This document shows positions 45,356 through 53,958 of a DNA stretch of 64,000 nt, in pieces. How positions within the stretch are numbered: position 1 is the first letter of the stretch; every line of letters starts with the position of its first letter. The notes under the pieces were generated by a model that saw only the letters and a program-made list of their open reading frames with translations, ran no database searches and was not told the origin of the DNA. Position numbers and translations under genes: made by a program. The stretch comes from Polyangiaceae bacterium. Lineage in GTDB: Bacteria > Myxococcota_A > Polyangia > Polyangiales > Polyangiaceae. The stretch is taken from the NCBI GenBank assembly GCA_025936045.1, contig JAICUB010000034.1, positions 1 through 64,000 of the forward strand, in the 5' to 3' direction.

Positions 45356-47822
45356 GCGCGCCGCGCAGTCGCTGCGGGCAACCGAAGCGGACGTAAAAGG
45401 GCTGGAGGAAGCGGCGCTCCGGCTCGCCTCGGCGGGCAACGACGGTGCCGCTCTCGGGCAGCAGCTGAGCGCCGCGGTCGAGTCGATCGCAGCTTCGGCC
45501 GAAGAGACGGCGCTCGCGAGCGCGAAGGTCTTCCGCTCGCAGCAAAGCGCGGCCGAGGTCACGCAGGAGCTCTTGAGCGGCGTCGAGCACTCGGTGACCT
45601 CCTTGCGCGCGGTCGCCGAATCGGTCGCCGGGGTCAAGCGCGACACGACGGAGCTCGCCGCGTCGGTCGACGGCAGCGCCGCCGCGAGCGAGCAGTCGGT
45701 GCGCTCGATCAAGAGCGTCGTCGCGAACGCACAGGATCTCGCGGCGGCGAGCGAGGAGCTGCTTGCGACCACGACCGAGACCACGGCCGGACTGGCCGGC
45801 ATTTCAGCGCGCGCCGAGAGCTCGGCGTCCGCGGTTGCGGAGGTCGGCGCCACGTCGGAGCAGATGGCGAAAGGCATCGAACGCTTGGCGAGCGACGCGC
45901 GCGACGTGAGCCTGCGTATGGGCGCGGTCGCGACGAACGCGGCCGGCATCGGCAAGGGCATCGCGGAAGTCGTGGAGCGCGGCAAGGAGCTCGGTGCGTC
46001 CGTCGCCAAAACCGCGAGCACGGCCGAGCAGATGTCCCGCACCGCGGGGACCGCGGCGAACAGCGCCAAGCAACTCGAGGGCGCGAGCACCGAGAGCGCG
46101 TCGACGGTCGCGGAAATCGCCGCGTCCGTCGAAGAGGTGGCGGCGACCTCCGAAAAGAATGCGCGTGTCGTCGAACAAAACGCGACGACGATCGAGGAGC
46201 TCGCCCGGTCGGCCCAGTCCGTGTCGCGCGCCGCCGACGACATCGCGCGGCTGGCCGACTCGACGGCGACGGGCGCGACTCAGGTCGACGGCTCGACCCG
46301 CCGCATCGCACGCCTGTGCGAGCAGGCGCGCGAGGTCGGTGATCGGGTGGGCATGACGGCGCGCGAAGGCGGCACCACGGTCGGAAAATCGATCGACGGG
46401 CTGGCCAAGATCCGCGTTTCCATGAGCTCGTCGGCGGGCGTGATGAAGGAGATGGCGCAGCGCGTCGACGACATCGGCGACTTCGTCCAGACCATCAACA
46501 TGATCGCAGACCGCACGAATCTACTTTCGTTGAACGCGAGCATCGAAGCGGCGCGCGCGGGAGAGCACGGTCGCGGCTTCGCCGTCGTCGCCGAGGAGAT
46601 CCGGGCGCTCGCCGATCGCGCGGCTACGGCGAGCAGCGACATCGGCAAGATCATCCGTGCGCTGCAGAATTCGGCGCGCGAGGCGCTCAGCGCGGCGGCC
46701 GAAGGCGAGCGTGTCGTGGGTGACGGCGCTTCGCTCGCGGCCGACGCGGAGCGTGCACTCGCGGCCATCGTGACGGGTGTGCAGGAAGTCGGCCAATCCG
46801 TGCGCGAAGTCGCGAAGAGCGCCGACGAGCAGGTGACGGTCGTCCAATCGCTGGCGGAATCCTCCAACACCTTTCGGGCGCAAGCGAAGCTCATCGTGAG
46901 CGCTGCTTCCGAGCAGGCCAAGGCCACGCAGGAGCTGGTCCGTGGCGCGAGCGAGATGCGGCAAATGGCCAAGCAGACCAACCAGGCGACCACCGAGCAA
47001 GCGCGTGCCCTGCGCGACCTCGTCCGCTCGAACGAACAACTGACGCATAACTCGAAGCAAGCGGCCACGGCCGCCGCGGAGCAGGCGGCGGGCGCGGCGG
47101 AGCTCGCGCAGACGGCCGTGCAGATGCGCGGTCTGACCGACGCCGTCGTGACCTCGCTCACCGAGCAGAGCAACCTGATCCGCAACATCATGGCTCAGAC
47201 GGACGAAGTGCGCGGGGCGACCGAGCGTACCTTGCTCGGCCTGACCGAGCAGTCGAAAGGCGCGATCGAAGTGGCTCGCGCCGTCGACTCGATCCGTAAG
47301 GACGCGCAACAGACGAGCAAGGCGCTCGTCGAGCAGACGAAGGCCGGCAAGGACCTCGAAGTGACGGCGCGCCAGGTGGCGACGCTCGCGGCTTCGGTGA
47401 CGCGAGCGACGAACGAGCAGAGCAAAGCGACGGCCGACTTGGCCAAGAACAGCGACGAGGTCCGGCGCATCGCACGGCAGACGGCGCGCGCGGTCGACGA
47501 ACAGAGCGGTGCGCTCACCGGTCTCGCCGAGATGGCAGCGCGCCAGACGGCCTCGATCACGGCCGTGCGCAAGTCGGCGGGTGAACAGGTGACGAGCAGC
47601 GCGGAAATCGGCCGCGCCGTCGACGACATGCGCGCTCGGATTCGCGAAATCGTGGGCGTCACCTCGACGCAGGCTCGCGGAGCGCAGACGCTCAGCCGCG
47701 AGCTCGAAGGGCTGTCGGCGCGCATCGGCAGCATTCGGAGCACGAATGCCGAGCAGGCGGCGAGCATGGAAGCGCTGACGGTGGCACTCGAGGCCGGCGT
47801 AGGGGACGGGCCGGCTTCGTGA
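45279..47822 (+). CDS. Soluble methyl-accepting chemotaxis protein with an extended coiled coil of 28-residue repeats
   Basis: The 847-aa receptor has no transmembrane helix and no ligand-binding domain; almost the whole chain is a helical hairpin. The signalling tip lies at residues 403-445 (INMIADRTNLLSLNASIEAA, then GRGFAVVAEEIRALADR), the invariant CheA/CheW contact region. From residue 517 to 824 the chain is eleven units of exactly 28 residues, each starting with EQ (one TQ). EQ pairs at 138, 194 and 250 in the N-arm are spaced 56. Each arm is about 400 residues, far longer than ordinary MCP hairpins. Starts at 45279 (GTG), 45291 or 45297 (ATG) are all possible. Input is presumably a cytoplasmic state or a partner protein. 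Confidence 0.93.
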   Translation: MNTPMTMNPEPSSTTKPTTDLRSRVERAAQSLRATEADVKGLEEAALRLASAGNDGAALGQQLSAAVESIAASAEETALASAKVFRSQQSAAEVTQELLSGVEHSVTSLRAVAESVAGVKRDTTELAASVDGSAAASEQSVRSIKSVVANAQDLAAASEELLATTTETTAGLAGISARAESSASAVAEVGATSEQMAKGIERLASDARDVSLRMGAVATNAAGIGKGIAEVVERGKELGASVAKTASTAEQMSRTAGTAANSAKQLEGASTESASTVAEIAASVEEVAATSEKNARVVEQNATTIEELARSAQSVSRAADDIARLADSTATGATQVDGSTRRIARLCEQAREVGDRVGMTAREGGTTVGKSIDGLAKIRVSMSSSAGVMKEMAQRVDDIGDFVQTINMIADRTNLLSLNASIEAARAGEHGRGFAVVAEEIRALADRAATASSDIGKIIRALQNSAREALSAAAEGERVVGDGASLAADAERALAAIVTGVQEVGQSVREVAKSADEQVTVVQSLAESSNTFRAQAKLIVSAASEQAKATQELVRGASEMRQMAKQTNQATTEQARALRDLVRSNEQLTHNSKQAATAAAEQAAGAAELAQTAVQMRGLTDAVVTSLTEQSNLIRNIMAQTDEVRGATERTLLGLTEQSKGAIEVARAVDSIRKDAQQTSKALVEQTKAGKDLEVTARQVATLAASVTRATNEQSKATADLAKNSDEVRRIARQTARAVDEQSGALTGLAEMAARQTASITAVRKSAGEQVTSSAEIGRAVDDMRARIREIVGVTSTQARGAQTLSRELEGLSARIGSIRSTNAEQAASMEALTVALEAGVGDGPAS
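46827..47750 (+). repeat. Eleven in-phase 28-residue repeats in the MCP coiled coil
   Basis: Residues 517-824 divide into eleven 28-residue (four-heptad) units with no insertion or deletion. Unit starts at 517, 545, 573, 601, 629, 657, 685, 713, 741, 769 and 797 each show EQ (TQ in the last), preceded by a small or Thr residue; a further EQ at 825 opens a partial unit. The units differ strongly in sequence, so the period is under selection rather than freshly duplicated. Confidence 0.85.
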
Positions 47823-50170
47823 ATACCAAGGGAGCGCCGCTCCGGAGCGAGCGCGAACGCGAGCGGATCAAGCGGGTCGAAGCGCTGCGTTTCGACGGGG
47901 TGGCGGCGGTGCCGGCGCTGCTCGCGGAGCTCGTCGAGCCGTCGTGGGCCGTCCGGCGCGCGGTCGTGGCGGTACTCGCGGGTGCCGGTCGCGAGACCGC
48001 GCTCGCGCTGTGCGCGGCTCTTCAAAATGCGCGCGACGACGAGGCGAAAATCGCGGGCATCGTCGACGCTCTGACGGCTTCGAGAGTCGACGTGGAGGAC
48101 GCGCTCATCGAGCTCACGCGTTCGCCGAACCTCGCGGTGGTGTGCGACGCCGTGCAGATCCTCGGCCGGCACGAGAGTCAGCGCGCCTTGCCCGCGCTCG
48201 AAGCGCTGAGCGAGCACCCCGACGACAACGTCGCGCTCGCCGCGGTCGAGGCGCTCGGGCGCATCGGCGGTAAAACGGCCGTCGATGCGCTCTTGAAGCT
48301 CGCACGCAGCGGCAACTTTTTCCGTTCCTTTCCCGCGATCGACGCGCTCGGCCGCTCGCGCGATCCGCGGGCGCTCGAGACGCTCGTCAAGCTCGCCGGC
48401 GAGGCTCTGTACGCGCCGGAAGCGGTGCGCGCGCTCGGCCGGCTGGGAGATCCGGCGGCGGCGCCGGACCTCGTGCGGCTCGCGGCCGGCGCGAGCGAGA
48501 GTCTCGTCCGCAACATCGCGCTCGCCCTCGTCGCCATCCGCGATCAGTGCAGGCGCCAGTTCGGAACGGGCGCGGCGGTGGAGCGCGCCTTCTTCTCGTC
48601 GCCGCGCCTGCCTGCGCTGCGCCAGCAGCTGATGCAAAGCGTGAAGCTCGCCGACGCGCCGGAGCAGCTCGCGCTCGGGCAGGTGCTGGCGTGGATCGGC
48701 GACGAAAGTACGGTGCCGACCCTGCTCTCGCTGCTCGACGGTCCCGGTGCCGTCGCGCAGGTGGCCGCCGCTTCGCTGAAGCAGCTCGCCGCCGTGGCCG
48801 AGCCGCAGCTCGTGGAGGCGCTGCGCGAGAGCACCGCTGGGCGCCGGCGGCTCCTGATCCCGGTCATCGGCGGTCGCGCGGCGGCGCGCGAGGTCCTCAT
48901 CGAATGCCTGGAGGAAGCCGACGCGGGCGTGCGCGCCCTCGCTTGTGACGCGCTCGCTCGCCTGTCCGATCCGAGCGTGGTCCCTGCGCTCTTCACGTTG
49001 CTCGGCGACGCGGACGGGCGTGTCGCGCAGGCCGCGCTCGGCGCGATCCAGTCGCTCGGCAGCAACGAGACGCGCGAGCTCACGTTGCGCGCCGCCGCGA
49101 GCAACGACGAGCGTATCCGCTGCGCGGCGCTGCGTATCATCGGCTATTTTGCGTATCCCGAAGGGTTCGCGCTGACGAGCGCCGCCGCGAGCGACGCGAG
49201 CGAGCGGGTGCGCGACGCGGCGATCGGGGCGCTGCCGTTTTTCGACAAGCCGGAAGCCGTGGCTTCGCTGATCACGGCGGCCCATCACGAGTCGCTCCGC
49301 ACGCGCACTGCCGCGATCCGCGCACTCGGCCAGACGAGCGGTGGCGAGCTCGTGCTCGCGGAGCTCCGCGCCGCCGTCGCGGACGAAAGCCCGTGGGTGC
49401 GCTACTACGCCTGCCAGTCGCTCGGAAAATTGCGTGACGAAGCATCGACGGCCTTGCTCGCCGAGCGGCTTTCCGACGGCTCGGGTCAAGTCCAGGTCGC
49501 GGCGGTGGACGCTCTCGCGCACCTGCGCGGCCCGCGCGCGTTCGAGGTGCTGAGCGCGACGGTGGGGTCGGCCGATCCGGATTTGCACCGGGCGGCGCTG
49601 GTCGCCCTCGGGATTTCGCGACGGGCGGAAGCGCTGCCGCAGCTGCTCTCCGCGATGCGCGGTGACGATGCCGCGACGCGCCTGGTCGCGCTCTCGGCGC
49701 TGGCCGAGCTCGGCTTGCCCGAGGTGGTGCCGGCGCTCGCGCGTGCGACCGAGGATCGCGACGCCGGCGTGCGCACGGCCGCCACGGGCTTCCTCGCCGC
49801 ACGCTCGGACGCCGCGGCGACGAACGAGCTCATCGCGCTCATCGTCAAGACGCCCGAGCGTGATTCGCTCGTGCAGGCGCTGGGTCACGCGGCGCCCGGC
49901 CGGGTCGAAGCCATCACCGACGCGCTCGCGACGGCCGACGATGCCACCGCCGCCGCGCTCGTCGGCAGTCTTGCTCATGCCGGTTCACCGGAGGCGCTGG
50001 ACGCAATTCGCAAGGGCCTCACCGTCAGGAACGACGCGACGCGGCGCGCAGCTGCGGCCGCGCTGCTCGCGCTTCAAGATGCAGAGAGCGCGACGGCGCT
50101 CGCGCACGCCGCGCTCAAAGACCCGGACGCCGAGGTGCGCAGAATCAGCGCGGCAGCGCTGCATTCATGA
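47819..50170 (+). CDS. HEAT-repeat (PBS-lyase-like) protein in the chemosensory operon
   Basis: The 783-aa protein is a continuous array of about twenty HEAT/PBS-lyase-like repeats of roughly 30-32 residues (patterns such as A.EALGRIGG, A..ALGRLGDPAA, VRYYACQSLGKLRD). It has no enzyme motif, signal or membrane segment. The GTG overlaps the mcp stop as GTGA. HEAT proteins are scaffolds; its place between the receptor and the adaptation enzymes suggests it binds the long MCP rod, CheY or the downstream target. HEAT-repeat genes are known in some myxobacterial che clusters (Che7-type), but whether this is an orthologue cannot be judged here. Confidence 0.9.
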   Translation: MNTKGAPLRSERERERIKRVEALRFDGVAAVPALLAELVEPSWAVRRAVVAVLAGAGRETALALCAALQNARDDEAKIAGIVDALTASRVDVEDALIELTRSPNLAVVCDAVQILGRHESQRALPALEALSEHPDDNVALAAVEALGRIGGKTAVDALLKLARSGNFFRSFPAIDALGRSRDPRALETLVKLAGEALYAPEAVRALGRLGDPAAAPDLVRLAAGASESLVRNIALALVAIRDQCRRQFGTGAAVERAFFSSPRLPALRQQLMQSVKLADAPEQLALGQVLAWIGDESTVPTLLSLLDGPGAVAQVAAASLKQLAAVAEPQLVEALRESTAGRRRLLIPVIGGRAAAREVLIECLEEADAGVRALACDALARLSDPSVVPALFTLLGDADGRVAQAALGAIQSLGSNETRELTLRAAASNDERIRCAALRIIGYFAYPEGFALTSAAASDASERVRDAAIGALPFFDKPEAVASLITAAHHESLRTRTAAIRALGQTSGGELVLAELRAAVADESPWVRYYACQSLGKLRDEASTALLAERLSDGSGQVQVAAVDALAHLRGPRAFEVLSATVGSADPDLHRAALVALGISRRAEALPQLLSAMRGDDAATRLVALSALAELGLPEVVPALARATEDRDAGVRTAATGFLAARSDAAATNELIALIVKTPERDSLVQALGHAAPGRVEAITDALATADDATAAALVGSLAHAGSPEALDAIRKGLTVRNDATRRAAAAALLALQDAESATALAHAALKDPDAEVRRISAAALHS

Positions 50171-50988
50171 GCGCTGTCGCCCTTTCTCCGCAGGTATTCT
50201 CGATCCTGAGCGGGCTGATCGAAGAGCGCACCGGTATTCACTACGGCCCGGATGATCGCGCGCTGCTCGCGGAAAAGCTCGAGCCGCGCGCGCTCGAGCG
50301 CGGCTTCGAGTCGCTGCTCGATTACTATTACTACCTGCGTTACGACCCGGGCGCCGCGGCGGAGCTCGCACAGCTCGTCGACGCGCTCGTCGTGAACGAG
50401 ACGTACTTCTTCCGCGAGCGCGCCGCGCTCGACATCGCGATCGACGTCTTCGTGACCGAGCTCGTGCGCGCGGGCATGCGACCGCGGATCTGGTGCGCGG
50501 CGTGCGCGACCGGCGAGGAACCGCTCACGCTCGCGATGCTGCTCGACGCGGCCGGATTGCTCGACGCCGTCACGTTGGTCGCGAGCGACATCAGCGGGAA
50601 AGCCCTGGCCCACGCACGGGAGGGCATGTATTTCCGCCGCTCACTGCGCGCGCTGCCGCCGGACGTGGCCGGCCGCTGGCTCGTCCCCGCGGGCAACGGC
50701 ATGCGCGTCGAGCGCCGGATCGCCCAGGCGGTCGACTTTCGCCGCGTGAACCTGGTGGAACAGGCGGAAGTGGCTGCACTCGGACAATTCGACGTCGTAC
50801 TCTGCCGCAACGTGCTCATCTACTTCAGCGACACCACCGTGGAGAGCGTCGTCGCCGCCCTCGCGCGCGCTCTCCGCCCGAAGGGCCGGCTGATCGTCGG
50901 AGCTTCGGAGTCGCTCCTCCGCTTCGAATCCGGCCTCATTTGCGAGGAGCGCGCCGGCGCCTTCTTCTACCGCAAGGACGACAAGTGA
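50167..50988 (+). CDS. cheR: CheR methyltransferase
   Basis: The 273-aa protein has the N-terminal helical CheR domain and an AdoMet-binding domain with CAACATGEEP, LVASDIS and the CRNVLIYF signature, ending GASESLLRFESG. It methylates glutamates of the MCP, which in this operon has many regularly spaced Glu/Gln pairs. The start overlaps the HEAT gene stop as ATGA. Length is normal for a CheR without TPR extension. Confidence 0.95.
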   Translation: MSAVALSPQVFSILSGLIEERTGIHYGPDDRALLAEKLEPRALERGFESLLDYYYYLRYDPGAAAELAQLVDALVVNETYFFRERAALDIAIDVFVTELVRAGMRPRIWCAACATGEEPLTLAMLLDAAGLLDAVTLVASDISGKALAHAREGMYFRRSLRALPPDVAGRWLVPAGNGMRVERRIAQAVDFRRVNLVEQAEVAALGQFDVVLCRNVLIYFSDTTVESVVAALARALRPKGRLIVGASESLLRFESGLICEERAGAFFYRKDDK

Positions 50989-52004
50989 AGAAGATCCGCG
51001 TCCTCGTGGTCGACGACTCCGCCTTCGCGCGCAAAGTCGTGCGCGAAAGCTTGACGACCCACCCCGAGATCGAGGTCGTGGCGACGGCCTCCGATGGCAT
51101 CGACGCTCTCGAGAAAATCACCGCGCTCGCCCCCGACGTAGTGACGCTCGACCTCGTGATGCCGAACCTCGACGGGCTCGGCGTACTCAAGGCGCTACCG
51201 CCGGAACGACGCCGGCGCGTGGTCGTCGTCAGCATGGCGGACGGCGAGAGTGAACTCGGCGTCGCCGCGCTGGCCGCGGGAGCGTTCGATCTGGTGCACA
51301 AGCCCACGGCGCTCGCGATCGACAGCCTGCGCGACATCGCAGGCGAGCTCGTCGAGAAGGTGCTGTTGGCCGCCTCGACACCGGCGCGCGCCCAGGCCGA
51401 GCCCGTGCGCGTGGAACCGATACGGCCCATTGCCTCTTCCGAGCGCGTCGTGTTGATCGGAACGTCCACGGGCGGCCCGCAGGCGCTCACGCAGCTCATC
51501 ACGGCGCTGCCGGCGGACTTCCCGGCACCGGTCGTCATCGTGCTTCACATCCCCCGGGGCTACACCGAGGCGCTGGCTGCGCGTCTCGATGCCGACAGCG
51601 CGCTCAAGGTCGTGGAAGCGCGCGAAGGGCTCGAGCTGCGACCCGGTCTCGTGATCGTGGCGCTCGCGGGCATGCACCTTTATCTCGTGAGCCACGGGGA
51701 CCGAACGTGCGCCCACCTCGACGTCGAACCCCTGACATCCATCCATCGACCGTCCGTCGACGTGCTCTTCCAAAGCGCGGCGGGGACTCTCGGCCCGCGC
51801 GCACTCGGTGTCGTGCTCACCGGCATGGGCGACGACGGCCTTGCCGGCTCGCGTGCCATCGTGCAGGCAGGCGGCAGCGTGCTGACCGAGGCGGAGTCGT
51901 CGTGCGTCGTTTACGGCATGCCGCGGGTCGTCAAAGAAGCCGGGCTCTCCGCGGGCGAGGCGCCACTTTCCGCGATGGCGGCCAAAATCGCAGAACGACT
52001 GTGA
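50985..52004 (+). CDS. cheB: CheB methylesterase/deamidase
   Basis: The 339-aa protein has a receiver (acceptor D56 in TLDLVMPN) joined to a methylesterase domain with the catalytic triad S161 (GTSTGG), H188 (LHIPRG) and D283 (TGMGDDG). It removes methyl groups and deamidates Gln in the MCP, so the EQ pairs of the receptor are potential substrates. The GTG overlaps cheR as GTGA. It is the last gene of the operon, and no terminator hairpin is visible in the 90 bp after it. Confidence 0.95.
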   Translation: MKKIRVLVVDDSAFARKVVRESLTTHPEIEVVATASDGIDALEKITALAPDVVTLDLVMPNLDGLGVLKALPPERRRRVVVVSMADGESELGVAALAAGAFDLVHKPTALAIDSLRDIAGELVEKVLLAASTPARAQAEPVRVEPIRPIASSERVVLIGTSTGGPQALTQLITALPADFPAPVVIVLHIPRGYTEALAARLDADSALKVVEAREGLELRPGLVIVALAGMHLYLVSHGDRTCAHLDVEPLTSIHRPSVDVLFQSAAGTLGPRALGVVLTGMGDDGLAGSRAIVQAGGSVLTEAESSCVVYGMPRVVKEAGLSAGEAPLSAMAAKIAERL

Positions 52005-52093
52005 CTTCAGCAAAAGCCATGCGTTGCGCCGTCTTCTTCGCAAAGTTCTGGGGCTAGACCGCGCGTAGAGCCCTTGGTACGGACCTCACGGAC

Positions 52094-52723
52094 ATGAAGC
52101 TCCCGTCGACTACACGTCTCTCTGTTTTCGGCTTTGCGTGCGCGCTCGCCGGGTTCGTCCTGCCCGGCTGCGGCGACGACGAAACACCGCCTTTTTCGGG
52201 GCCGATTCTGCTCGGCAGCGGTGGGCACGCGGCCAAGGGCGGCGCGAGCGGCGAGGGCGGCTCCGCCGGGTTGCACGCGGGTACGGGCGGGACCGGTAAA
52301 GCACCCGCCGGAGGTAGGAGCGGCGCGGGCGGGACGGCTGGCGGCGCAACGAACGGCGGCTCCGGAGGCTCCGGCGCGCGTGGCGGTTCGACGAACGGCG
52401 GAGTGAGCGGCACGGGCGTTATCGGGGAGCCCGGCGGCGCGGGCGCCGGTGAAGCGGGCGAGGGAGGCGCGGGCGCCGGTGAAGCGGGCGAAGGCGGTGC
52501 AGGCGCAGGGGCCCCTGGTGAAGGCGGGATGTCCGGCAGCGGTGACATTGCGGGCAGTGGCGGCACGGCGGGCAACAGCGGCGGCATGTCCGGCAGCGGT
52601 GGCGTTGCAGGCAGTGGCGGCGTCGCGGGCACCGCGGGCAATAACGGCGGCATGTCTGGCAGCGGTGGCACGGCGGGCGGTGCGGGCACGGCGGGCGGCG
52701 CGGGCACGACAGGCGGGGTGTGA
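52094..52723 (+). CDS. Lipoprotein consisting only of a Gly/Ala/Ser-rich linker
   Basis: The 209-aa product has a good lipoprotein signal (LAGFVLPGC, Cys about 26). The mature chain is almost entirely Gly, Ala, Ser, Glu and Thr in short repeated units (GAGEAGEGG twice, then several GGMSGSGG and GGTAG units). It stops where related myxobacterial lipoproteins (such as those at 18387, 39292 and 63339 here) continue into a folded domain. It may be the stalk left after loss of its domain, or a bona fide surface polymer. The DNA repeats may be prone to slippage. Confidence 0.65.
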   Translation: MKLPSTTRLSVFGFACALAGFVLPGCGDDETPPFSGPILLGSGGHAAKGGASGEGGSAGLHAGTGGTGKAPAGGRSGAGGTAGGATNGGSGGSGARGGSTNGGVSGTGVIGEPGGAGAGEAGEGGAGAGEAGEGGAGAGAPGEGGMSGSGDIAGSGGTAGNSGGMSGSGGVAGSGGVAGTAGNNGGMSGSGGTAGGAGTAGGAGTTGGV

Positions 52724-52784
52724 GCGCCGTCACCGGGGGTTGCCGCGAGCTCGGTGATGCCTAGGCAGTGTTGGGATAGGGGTC

Positions 52785-53219
52785 TTACAGCGCGACCGTG
52801 CCGGTCTCGAGCAAGGATTTCAGGTTCGAGAGCACCTTCGGCCAGCCACCCGACACGGCGTGGATGAGCTGCGAGGGTTCGCGCTCGATACTGTGCGTGA
52901 TCGAGAGCTTCACGGCCGAGCCGCTCGTCTCGAGCTCCATCGTGCAGAGCGACGGGCCTTCGGCTTTGAGCTCGGGCTTGTGCTGATGCTCCCAGCGGAT
53001 CACGAGCCGTCGCGGCGGATCCGCTTCGATGATCTCGCCCGCGTCGGTGAGGCGGCCGTCGGGGTAAGTCATTTTCCACGTCGAGCCGGGCGTCCACTGA
53101 CTCTCGCACTGATTGCCGAACCAGTACTGTTTCATGAACTCCTTGTCCGTGAGCGCGGACCACAGCTTTTGCTGCGTCGTCCGGATATAGGTCACGTAAA
53201 CGAACGTCGATCTTGCCAT
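52785..53219 (-). CDS. SRPBCC/AHSA1-family protein
   Basis: The 144-aa protein is a single START-like domain (VYVTYIRTTQQKLWSALTD, YWFGNQCESQWTPGSTWKM, then SQLIHAVSGGWPKVLSNLKS). Such proteins bind hydrophobic ligands or client proteins. The ATG at 53219 has GGAGA at a good distance and is preferred over a TTG five codons upstream. It lies 31 bp after the ArsR gene on the same strand; ArsR-AHSA1 pairs are common in bacteria and are co-transcribed. Confidence 0.88.
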   Translation of the reverse strand: MARSTFVYVTYIRTTQQKLWSALTDKEFMKQYWFGNQCESQWTPGSTWKMTYPDGRLTDAGEIIEADPPRRLVIRWEHQHKPELKAEGPSLCTMELETSGSAVKLSITHSIEREPSQLIHAVSGGWPKVLSNLKSLLETGTVAL

Positions 53220-53250
53220 GATGTTTGTCTCCAATCGTTCGATGTGAGGA

Positions 53251-53574
53251 TCAGTCGTCGCCGTCTTCCAAACGGCGCTTCAGATCGTGAAGAGCCTTGA
53301 GTCGCGGCTTCTCGAACTTGCGAACCCAGCGCTCGTAGATCTCCTGCATGGGGACCGGGTTCAGAAAATGGAGCTTCTCGCGGCCACGCCATTGCACGGC
53401 CACGAGGTTCGCGGCTTCGAGCAACGCGAGGTGTTGCGTCACTCCCTGGCGCGTCATGTCCAGGTGCTGGCAAAGCTCGCCCAACGTCTGCCCGTCGTGA
53501 GCGTGCAGCCGATCCAAAAGCTTGCGCCGGCCTGGGTCGGCCAACGCCTTGAACAGCAGATCTGCGTCGCTCAC
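53251..53574 (-). CDS. ArsR/SmtB-family transcriptional regulator
   Basis: The 107-aa protein is a winged helix (LFKALADPGRRKLLDRLHA, then LGELCQHLDMTRQGVTQHL, wing and FLNPVPMQEIYERW). It lacks the ELCV-type metal-binding cysteines of arsenic or zinc sensors, so its ligand is unknown; members paired with AHSA1 genes often act as simple repressors. I choose the GTG at 53574 because the predicted transcription start falls on it and the in-frame ATG at 53595 would lie inside the promoter. Confidence 0.9.
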   Translation of the reverse strand: MSDADLLFKALADPGRRKLLDRLHAHDGQTLGELCQHLDMTRQGVTQHLALLEAANLVAVQWRGREKLHFLNPVPMQEIYERWVRKFEKPRLKALHDLKRRLEDGDD

Positions 53575-53580
53575 CTGGAG

Positions 53581-53610
53581 ACAATATGCAAGCATTTACT
53601 TGCATGTCAA
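53581..53610 (-). promoter_or_regulatory. Consensus promoter with operator in its spacer, upstream of arsR
   Basis: Read on the minus strand: TTGACA (53610-53605), an 18-bp spacer, and TATTGT (53586-53581). A perfect inverted repeat ATGCAAG-N6-CTTGCAT covers 53586-53605, that is the whole spacer. Binding by ArsR would block RNA polymerase directly. The expected +1 lies at about 53574, the GTG itself, so the mRNA may be leaderless. Confidence 0.7.
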
Positions 53611-53773
53611 GCATGCCGAGCCGCCGTGCATTTCCGCGTCGAAGTGCCCCCCCCTTTAGCCGCCCCGAGCGTCCATGCCCCGAGCGCGACGGAGCGCCAA
53701 TAACCCCGAGCATCACACCCCTGAGCCCGCGGGACTCAACGCGGTCGATGTACAGCGCGTTGCTCTAACGTTG

Positions 53774-53819
53774 TGCCCAGGGCCGGAATCGAACCAGCGA
53801 CACGAGGATTTTCAATCCC
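53774..53819 (-). repeat. Distal att repeat (partial copy of tRNA-Phe 3' region)
   Basis: This stretch is 46 bp identical to 55373-55418. It covers the T-arm, variable loop and most of the anticodon arm of the tRNA but not the D-arm or 5' acceptor strand, so it is not a second tRNA. Confidence 0.88.
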
Positions 53820-53880
53820 GGAGCCGAGAGGCGCGCTGAGCGGCAATCCGGCTCGATCCGTGAAGCGTGCGCGGTCCCTG

Positions 53881-53898
53881 TAGCAAATGCGTAGCAGA
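53881..53898 (+). repeat. Paired GTAGCA motifs near the left att site
   Basis: GTAGCAAATGCGTAGCAG lies 62 bp inside the left repeat. A near-identical GTAGCAAATACGTAGCAA is at 55284-55301, 72 bp inside the right repeat. Paired short motifs at both ends of an element are typical of integrase arm-binding sites. Confidence 0.45.
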
Positions 53899-53958
53899 TC
53901 CCGGCCCGCCCAGCGGCCAACCTTGTCGGTCCCGCCTTCGAGGCATACCCTCAAGCTC

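Noticed and set aside
47195..49978. Open frame of 927 codons opposite the mcp and HEAT genes
   Set aside because: It spans two well-supported genes on the other strand, is dominated by Arg, Ala and Glu, and shows no motif.
53774..53819. Second tRNA gene
   Set aside because: Only the 3' part of the tRNA is present; the D-arm and 5' acceptor strand are missing, so it is an att repeat.
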